A stretch of 46,403 bases of DNA from Chloroflexota bacterium. Its GTDB lineage: Bacteria > Chloroflexota > Dehalococcoidia > Lucifugimonadales > UBA2962. The notes beneath the pieces are model-generated. The model was given only the letters and a program-made list of their open reading frames with translations. It did no database searches and was not told where the DNA came from. The stretch is taken from contig QGNM01000010.1 in the NCBI GenBank assembly GCA_003228095.2, positions 1 through 46,403 on the forward strand, given 5' to 3'. Made by a program: the position numbers and the translations under genes. Shown in pieces: positions 41,013 to 46,403 of this stretch (its first letter is position 1; every line of letters begins with the position of its first letter).

Positions 41013-41270
41013 ATGGCAACAGTAGTTGAAAGGGTGCAGTCCACTGTGGCTGACAAATTGGGTGTTGAGCCCGAAGAGGTTACCCCCGGAAAATCATTTA
41101 TTGATGACTTGAACGCTGATTCGCTTGATTTAGTTGAGTTAATAATGGCTTTTGAAGAGGAGTTTACTTCTGATTCAGTCACTATAGAAATATCTGACGA
41201 AGATGCTGAGTCCATTACCACTGTTCAAGCAGCAATAGATTTCCTTAAAAAACACGGGGTAAAAGACTAA
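41013..41270 (+). CDS. acpP: Acyl carrier protein
   Basis: Small acidic carrier of acyl chains, 85 residues. The phosphopantetheine attachment site is S37 in [19 protein letters not shown], and the [19 protein letters not shown] helix-1/loop region is standard. The ending is slightly unusual, with an extended acidic loop [16 protein letters not shown] in place of the shorter 'FDIEIPDEDAEKI', adding a few residues. AGGAGAAATTA precedes the ATG. It lies 29 bases after nusB; a holo-ACP synthase gene is not in the window. Confidence 0.95.
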   Translation: MATVVERVQSTVADKLGVEPEEVTPGKSFIDDLNADSLDLVELIMAFEEEFTSDSVTIEISDEDAESITTVQAAIDFLKKHGVKD

Positions 41271-41390
41271 TAAAATCATCCACGGGCCACACGATTTAAT
41301 CATAAACAATTTAACCTTTACTGTGAAATTGTGGAATATTAAGATTCAATCTTTTAGGTATTCTTTGTTATTAAATATGTCGACCCCGCT

Positions 41391-42056
41391 ATGATAATTT
41401 CTGAATATGAATCACTAGTCAACAAAATAAAGACTTGTGTTCAATGTGATCTGTCTAAAACTCGAACTCACGCAGTTCCCGGAGAAGGTAGCTTAGATTC
41501 GAAAATACTGCTTGTTGGTGAAGCTCCCGGTGCCCGAGAAGATGAACAAGGGCTGCCATTCATTGGAACTGCAGGTAGCGTGCTGTCTAACATGCTTAAG
41601 CTTATTGGTTTAAGCAGACAACAGGTATATATTGCAAATATTATAAAATGCAGGCCTCCAGATAACCGAGACCCCAGCCCTAATGAGATAAATCAATGCT
41701 GGAAATATTTAGACAAGCAAATAGAAATTATAAATCCAGAATTAATTGTAACCCTTGGAAGGCATTCATTTAACAATTTCTTCCCAGGAGAGTTAATTAG
41801 TAAAGAAAGAGGGAAGCCAAGAACATGGAAGGGGCGAATAGTTTTTCCTGTGTACCACCCCGCAGCAACTTTGTACAACCCGAAGCTTAAACCAATTTTA
41901 GAGGAAGATTTTCGTCAAATGAAAACATTAATAAATAGTTCAGAATCAGGAGATATAAAAGAGTCGCCAGAGAATTCATGCAAAAGCCAGCTGGCATTTG
42001 ATTTAGATAAAGGTCAACTTCAACACACAGAGCCTAACTCTGGCAAACACGCGTAG
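41391..42056 (+). CDS. Family 4 (iron-sulfur) uracil-DNA glycosylase
   Basis: Removes uracil from DNA arising from cytosine deamination; 221 residues. Fe-S ligands are C16, C19 (TCVQCDL), C87 (IIKCRPPDNRDP) and C103 (NQCW). Motif A is LVGEAPGAREDEQGLPFIG and the later motif is VYHPAATLYNP, where family 4 enzymes have 'HPAA'. The last 40 residues (from about 180) are polar and not part of the known fold. Such [4Fe-4S] UDGs are found in thermophiles, Chloroflexi and many others. RNase J follows after 12 bases, so both probably belong to one transcript. Confidence 0.93.
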   Translation: MIISEYESLVNKIKTCVQCDLSKTRTHAVPGEGSLDSKILLVGEAPGAREDEQGLPFIGTAGSVLSNMLKLIGLSRQQVYIANIIKCRPPDNRDPSPNEINQCWKYLDKQIEIINPELIVTLGRHSFNNFFPGELISKERGKPRTWKGRIVFPVYHPAATLYNPKLKPILEEDFRQMKTLINSSESGDIKESPENSCKSQLAFDLDKGQLQHTEPNSGKHA

Positions 42057-42068
42057 GTTTATTATTAA

Positions 42069-43733
42069 TTGAAAAAAAATCCTAATATCCGCATTATACC
42101 GCTAGGTGGCTTGGGCGAGATTGGACGTAATATGATGGTTATCGAAATAAACGATGACATCATTGTAATCGACGCTGGAGTTTTGTTTCCAAGCAACGAC
42201 ATGCCAGGCGTAGACTTCATAATCTCAGACATTAGCTATTTGATCGAAAACCACGAGAGGGTCCAAGCTATATTGTTGACCCATGGTCACGAAGATCATA
42301 TAGGCGCCCTACCTTACGTTCTTTCTGAATTAAATGTGCCGGTTTATGCTTCTAAGCTAACGCATGGGCTAATAAGTGTTAAGTTAAGAGAGCATGGACT
42401 TTTACAACACTCTCAGCTCCACATTATTGAACCTAACAAACTATTAAAAATCGGTTCATTTGATGTCGAATTTTTTAGAGTATGTCACTCCATTCCAGAT
42501 TCAATGGGTATCGCCATCCACACTCGTCAAGGCGCCATTGTCCATACTGGAGATTTTAAGATAGATCATACCCCTATAGACAACCATAAAACAGACTTCG
42601 CCACTCTCTCACGGTTAGCTGACGACGGAGTGCTAGTATTGCTAGCTGACTCAACCTATGCAGAAGTTGATGGATACACCCCATCAGAATCAACAATTCA
42701 AGCCCCTATTGATTTAAAAATATCTCAAGGGGAAGGGAGGGTAATTGTTGCGACTTTCGCGTCTTTAATTTCAAGAATGCAGATAGTGCTCGACAGTGCA
42801 TTTCGGCACAATCGAAAAGTTGCTGTTGTTGGGCGCAGCATGAGTAATAATCTTAAAATGGCAATTAAATTAGGATACTTGCATGCTGAACCGAATGTAT
42901 TGGTTTCATTAAAGGAAGCTAAAAAACTACCTAATAACCAAGTAATTCTTTTAGCTACAGGAACTCAAGGTGAACCAACCAGTGCGCTCGTCAGGATGTC
43001 TAGAGATGAACACAAGGACGTAAAAATTATCTCCGGAGATACAGTCATCTTGTCATCATCACCTATTCCAGGAAATGAATCTCTGGTTTCTAAAACAATT
43101 GATGGCCTTTACAGGCTGGGGGCAACGGTGTTTTCAAGTCGAAACGCTTTAGTTCATGTTCATGGCCACGCTTCCAGAGAAGAATTGAAACTTTTGCTTA
43201 ATATAGTTCGCCCACAATTTTTCATCCCCATACATGGAGAATATCGCCATTTGGTTGCACACGCAGAATTAGCTCAGAATGTTGGTATAAAACCTAAAAA
43301 CACGCTGGTTATAGAAAATGGCTACGTTGTTGATATAAATTCAGATCAAGCAGCTATTACAGACTATATATCCCTAGAACAGGTTTTTATCTCCGGCCAA
43401 AAAATGTGGCGAAACGCAGATTTACAACTACGTCAGCGCAACCGCATATCCAAGTCAGGTCTTGTAGTAGTGGGGCTGTCTATCCAAAGTCAATCATTAG
43501 AAATATTAAGCAAGCCATCGATTGTTTCATATGGCTTTCCAGAACTCAATAAAGTTGAAAGTCTTTCAGAAAAAACTTCACAATTGGTGCATTTTGCACT
43601 GGAAAATAATGCGGGTTCAGTATTAGATTGGTACGACATACAAGAAAATATTACACGTTTGGTTGCTGATATGTTGTACAAAGAAACAAAAAGACGTCCA
43701 GTAATTTTAGCTCTAGTGCAACCAGTGAATTAA
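42069..43733 (+). CDS. rnj: Ribonuclease J
   Basis: Metallo-beta-lactamase/beta-CASP ribonuclease, 554 residues, with endo- and 5'-3' exoribonuclease activity in mRNA and rRNA turnover. The N-terminus IRIIPLGGLGEIGRNM and the zinc motif THGHEDHIGALPY (HxHxDH at 72-77) are diagnostic, followed by HTGDFKID, LADSTYAE, beta-CASP GRSMSNNLKMA, and the HVHGHASREELKLLLNIVRPQFFIPIHGEYRHL block. The C-terminal domain is the RNase J-specific one. The start is TTG 42069, 12 bases after the glycosylase stop, with only a weak ribosome site. Presence of RNase J fits a lineage using RNase J-type RNA decay. Confidence 0.95.
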   Translation: MKKNPNIRIIPLGGLGEIGRNMMVIEINDDIIVIDAGVLFPSNDMPGVDFIISDISYLIENHERVQAILLTHGHEDHIGALPYVLSELNVPVYASKLTHGLISVKLREHGLLQHSQLHIIEPNKLLKIGSFDVEFFRVCHSIPDSMGIAIHTRQGAIVHTGDFKIDHTPIDNHKTDFATLSRLADDGVLVLLADSTYAEVDGYTPSESTIQAPIDLKISQGEGRVIVATFASLISRMQIVLDSAFRHNRKVAVVGRSMSNNLKMAIKLGYLHAEPNVLVSLKEAKKLPNNQVILLATGTQGEPTSALVRMSRDEHKDVKIISGDTVILSSSPIPGNESLVSKTIDGLYRLGATVFSSRNALVHVHGHASREELKLLLNIVRPQFFIPIHGEYRHLVAHAELAQNVGIKPKNTLVIENGYVVDINSDQAAITDYISLEQVFISGQKMWRNADLQLRQRNRISKSGLVVVGLSIQSQSLEILSKPSIVSYGFPELNKVESLSEKTSQLVHFALENNAGSVLDWYDIQENITRLVADMLYKETKRRPVILALVQPVN

Positions 43734-43790
43734 GAGCTTTAAGGCTTACTTTTTATTCAAACCTATTCGTTATGAACGGAAAGTTATGAC

Positions 43791-46202
43791 ATGAATAGCA
43801 AACTAGCTTACAATTTCAATAAATTTTTACCAAAACATCAAACTGGTTACGTAGCCGGATGCGTTTTTGCTGTCATCGCAATAATCTCCATTTTAGGCCT
43901 TATATTCAGCTCCCAAATTACAGACAGGTCTATCCTCATTCGAGATGAACTATTATTTCAGCTAAGCCTAGGACTTATACCAGCTGGAATATGGATATCA
44001 GCTTTCATTGCAACTTTATATAAATTTAAAACCATAATTCACAGACGCGGTGTTGTTATCTTAATTTCACTACTGTTTGTAGGTATAGCCATTTTATCGA
44101 TACTCTCAGCTTTTCATCCAGGCTTTGATTCTAGCTTAAGGATATTTACACTTGATGGCAAAGTGTCTTTAGGGGGGCAGATTGGCTCTTTAATTACTAA
44201 TGACAGTCTCATAATTTCGACAGTCTTAGCCATCACGATGCTCTGTTGCAGCATCGTGATTTTATTTCCTAAGGTCAGCTACTATGCAGTGGTTAAATTT
44301 ACAATTACTTCTCGGAACACTGTCCTTGTTTTTATTACTTTATGCTACTCAATGTCTGCTTCAATATTAAATTTTTCAAAAATAAATTATGACAAGTTTC
44401 AGTCGGTTTTGTTTCTTTATAAAAGTCAAAGGGATCCTTTAACCTCTTCAATAGATCAGGCGCCAATATTTGAACCTAACAAAGAGATACCGGATTCTGA
44501 TTACATAAATATTGAAGAAGTATCTGAGCTTATTGCCAGCACAACTCATGAAACTCCTGAAGACTCAAACGATTCTCTTGAAAATTCTTTCAACCTAATC
44601 CAGGAACATCAATCTAAAGTTAATAAATCATGGAATGAAGCTAATGAACATGAAAGCAAGTTACAGCAAACCTTATCTGTAGAAGGTATTCCGTTATTAG
44701 ATAAATGGGGTAAATTATGGGCACTGCCAAAAAAGACTATTTTTATTGACGCCCCTGCGCCGGTAGTTCCTGTATCTGAAATGGCCGAAACATCCAAAAA
44801 AATCCAACAAACCCTAAATGATTATGGAGTGGAAGTAGAAGTAAAGATGACAAGGTCTGGGCCAACAGTAACCATGTATGGCATTGAGCCTGGGTGGATT
44901 AGAAAATATAAACAAGAAAGCGCGACTGACAATGCCGGAAGGACAATATTAGATAACTCTGGAAAAATAGTTAAGAAAAAGGTTGAAACTAAAACGCGCG
45001 TAAAGGTTGACACTATAATGCAACGCGAAAAAGACCTGGCGCTTGCCTTACAAACTTCTTCCATTCGTATCGAGTCTCCTGTCCTTGGAACTTCTTTAGT
45101 TGGAATTGAAGTGCCAAACGCCAATCCTTCTTTAGTCACGATTAGATCTGTGATGGATAATAGCCTTTTTGACAATCTAGTAAAATCAGGAACACTGCCA
45201 ATAGCACTTGGTAAAGGTACTGGAGGCGATGACGTTGTATTAGATCTAATCAATATGCCTCATTTATTAGTTGCTGGAGCCACAGGAAGTGGAAAAAGCG
45301 TCTGCCTTAACACCATAATTTCCTGTTTAATTACTGAAAATACACCCTCAGAATTACGCCTTCTGTTAATAGACCCCAAGCGAGTTGAGCTAACCCCTTT
45401 TAATGGCATACCACACCTATTAACGCCTGTTATTGTAGAAACCACAGAAGTTGTGCCACTACTGAAAGCCCTTATTAACGAAATGTTCAAGCGCTACAAA
45501 CATATGGAGCAATCTGGAGCAAGAAATATTTCCTCTTACAACTCGAAAACCAAGGAAAAAATGCCTTACCTTGTTGTCGTGGTTGATGAACTAGCTGATT
45601 TAATGATGTCTTCTTCCATAGAAGTTGAACAGTCGCTTTGTCGACTAGCTCAACTTGGAAGAGCAACAGGAATTCATTTAATAATTGCGACACAAAGGCC
45701 TTCTGTAGATGTTTTGACAGGATTAATCAAAGCAAATTTTCCAAGTCGAATCGCATTTGGGGTGACTTCACAAATTGACTCAAGGACTATTTTAGATAGT
45801 GCTGGGGCAGAAAAACTTTTAGGACGGGGCGACATGTTATATCAGCCAATCGATGCTTCACGGCCCAGTAGAATCCAAGGAGTTTTTATATCTGACTCAG
45901 AGATATCTAAATTAGTTGAGTACTGGAAAAATATTAACTGGCCGCCTATACCTGATATAGATTTAAGTTTAAGGGAAACCTCTGACAAATCTAATAACAC
46001 TAATACTCACGAGGTAGGGGACGAATTGTTAGATGAGGCGATTGCCCTGGCACACTCTGAGCGCAAATTATCGACTTCCTTTTTACAAAGGCGTTTAAGG
46101 GTTGGTTACCCAAGAGCGGCACGACTGATGGATGACCTTGAAGAACAGGGTATAGTTGGGCCTAGTGATGGATCAAAATCACGTGATGTTATAATTCGAT
46201 AA
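43791..46202 (+). CDS. ftsK: DNA translocase FtsK/SpoIIIE
   Basis: Septal ATP-driven DNA pump for chromosome partition, 803 residues. N-terminal: about four membrane spans (residues 1-200). Then an acidic linker (about 220-300), the alpha/beta motor with Walker A GATGSGKS (about 495-502) and Walker B LVVVVDELADLM, and a C-terminal gamma winged helix (RRLRVGYPRAARLMDDLEEQGIVG) that reads polar DNA motifs. It retains the RLAQLGRATGIHLIIATQRPS block, the strongest FtsK signature. It ends the rpmF-ftsK run and is followed by two hairpins. Confidence 0.95.
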   Translation: MNSKLAYNFNKFLPKHQTGYVAGCVFAVIAIISILGLIFSSQITDRSILIRDELLFQLSLGLIPAGIWISAFIATLYKFKTIIHRRGVVILISLLFVGIAILSILSAFHPGFDSSLRIFTLDGKVSLGGQIGSLITNDSLIISTVLAITMLCCSIVILFPKVSYYAVVKFTITSRNTVLVFITLCYSMSASILNFSKINYDKFQSVLFLYKSQRDPLTSSIDQAPIFEPNKEIPDSDYINIEEVSELIASTTHETPEDSNDSLENSFNLIQEHQSKVNKSWNEANEHESKLQQTLSVEGIPLLDKWGKLWALPKKTIFIDAPAPVVPVSEMAETSKKIQQTLNDYGVEVEVKMTRSGPTVTMYGIEPGWIRKYKQESATDNAGRTILDNSGKIVKKKVETKTRVKVDTIMQREKDLALALQTSSIRIESPVLGTSLVGIEVPNANPSLVTIRSVMDNSLFDNLVKSGTLPIALGKGTGGDDVVLDLINMPHLLVAGATGSGKSVCLNTIISCLITENTPSELRLLLIDPKRVELTPFNGIPHLLTPVIVETTEVVPLLKALINEMFKRYKHMEQSGARNISSYNSKTKEKMPYLVVVVDELADLMMSSSIEVEQSLCRLAQLGRATGIHLIIATQRPSVDVLTGLIKANFPSRIAFGVTSQIDSRTILDSAGAEKLLGRGDMLYQPIDASRPSRIQGVFISDSEISKLVEYWKNINWPPIPDIDLSLRETSDKSNNTNTHEVGDELLDEAIALAHSERKLSTSFLQRRLRVGYPRAARLMDDLEEQGIVGPSDGSKSRDVIIR

Positions 46203-46253
46203 GACTGCTTGAAGCATGCAGTCTTATCGCCGATTGATTATCATAAATCAATC
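46200..46253 (+). terminator. Two tandem hairpins after ftsK
   Basis: The first stem is TAAGACTGC at 46200-46208 pairing with GCAGTCTTA at 46218-46226 (9-base loop); it includes the ftsK stop codon. The second is GATTGATT at 46232-46239 pairing with AATCAATC at 46246-46253 (6-base loop), followed by a T-rich stretch. Together they make a likely terminator. Confidence 0.55.
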
Positions 46254-46285
46254 TTTAGGATTTTTCTGTAAGCAGGCAAAAAGGC

Positions 46286-46403
46286 ATGGTTCGAAAACTA
46301 TCGAGTCTTCTTAGGATTCTTTTAAGCTCTAATGAAGCACAATCGCAAATTAAACAGGTAGCCACAACTCTAAGAGAAGCCTGCTTAGTGTGCGGTATAG
46401 TGC
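46286..46403 (+). CDS. Possible gene start, cut by window end
   Basis: From ATG 46286 the frame is open to the edge (39 codons): MVRKLSSLLRILLSSNEAQ, then SQIKQVATTLREACLVCGIV. AAGG is very close to the ATG, leaving the ribosome site unclear. Too short to recognise; it could be a chance ORF. It lies beyond the hairpins, so would be a new transcription unit. Confidence 0.35.
   Translation, partial: MVRKLSSLLRILLSSNEAQSQIKQVATTLREACLVCGIV

Noticed and set aside
1-46403. CRISPR arrays, transposases, phage genes, tRNA or rRNA genes
   Set aside because: I saw no regularly spaced repeats, transposase or integrase motifs, or tRNA-like arms in the intergenic regions; a covariance-model scan would be decisive for RNA genes.

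Overview
The window looks like chromosomal DNA of a free-living, AT-rich bacterium. The best guess is a Chloroflexota lineage of the SAR202/Dehalococcoidia kind. This rests on gene content only: a very large DUF2298/'YYY' multi-membrane-span protein of the sort best known from Chloroflexi and some archaea, LLM-class flavin enzymes and SDRs beside amidohydrolase-type catabolic genes, a split-subunit methylmalonyl-CoA mutase, and DUF3105-type and propeller-type lipoproteins. No database search was possible, so the taxonomy is an inference. I saw no phage, IS element, CRISPR array, rRNA or tRNA gene.

Layout. 1-3.8 kb: 3' part of the principal sigma factor gene (rpoD, cut by the window edge), a DUF362 protein and a ribonuclease D that overlaps it by one base. 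3.8-7.4 kb: class IV aminotransferase and acetamidase/formamidase (+), facing an LLM flavin oxidoreductase/SDR pair (-). 7.4-10.8 kb: a perfect palindrome, a 48-aa membrane peptide overlapping an ArsP-like permease gene, then on the minus strand a seven-repeat lipoprotein and an O-methyltransferase. 10.9-15.4 kb: a 1518-aa GT-C/DUF2298 fusion. 15.4-18.7 kb: flavin reductase, stand-alone Lrp/AsnC ligand domain, DHDPS-family lyase, metal-dependent amidohydrolase. 18.7-23.2 kb: a 2-oxoacid dehydrogenase operon with one E1 alpha, two tandem E1 beta genes and a lipoyl E2. 23.3-27.5 kb (-): PrkA, a six-span membrane protein, citrate synthase. 27.7-32.0 kb: SLC13-type transporter, RimI-like acetyltransferase, ECF sigma factor and its probable membrane anti-sigma partner. 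32.0-33.7 kb (-): dCMP deaminase and RuvB. 33.8-37.5 kb: methylmalonyl-CoA mutase large subunit, acyl-CoA dehydrogenase, epimerase and B12-binding subunit. 37.5-38.8 kb (-): DUF3105 lipoprotein. 39.3-46.2 kb: a housekeeping run rpmF-fabD-nusB-acpP-uracil-DNA glycosylase-RNase J-ftsK, followed by two hairpins and the start of a possible further gene.

How it fits together. Much of the window serves acyl-CoA and central carbon oxidation. The 2-oxoacid dehydrogenase can feed acyl-CoA to citrate synthase, and the acyl-CoA dehydrogenase with the mutase and epimerase would take propionyl/methylmalonyl-CoA to succinyl-CoA. A scattered set of oxidoreductases, an amidase, a lyase and an amidohydrolase suggests breakdown of varied small organic compounds. 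The rest is core information processing: sigma factor, RNA decay, recombination, fatty-acid synthesis and chromosome partition.

The items most worth a second look are: the second E1 beta gene, whose conserved N-terminus extends upstream of any normal start codon; the overlapping 48-aa membrane peptide/permease pair with its upstream 22-bp palindrome; the anti-sigma-like protein with a duplicated N-terminal domain; the giant two-module membrane protein; and the seven-blade lipoprotein.
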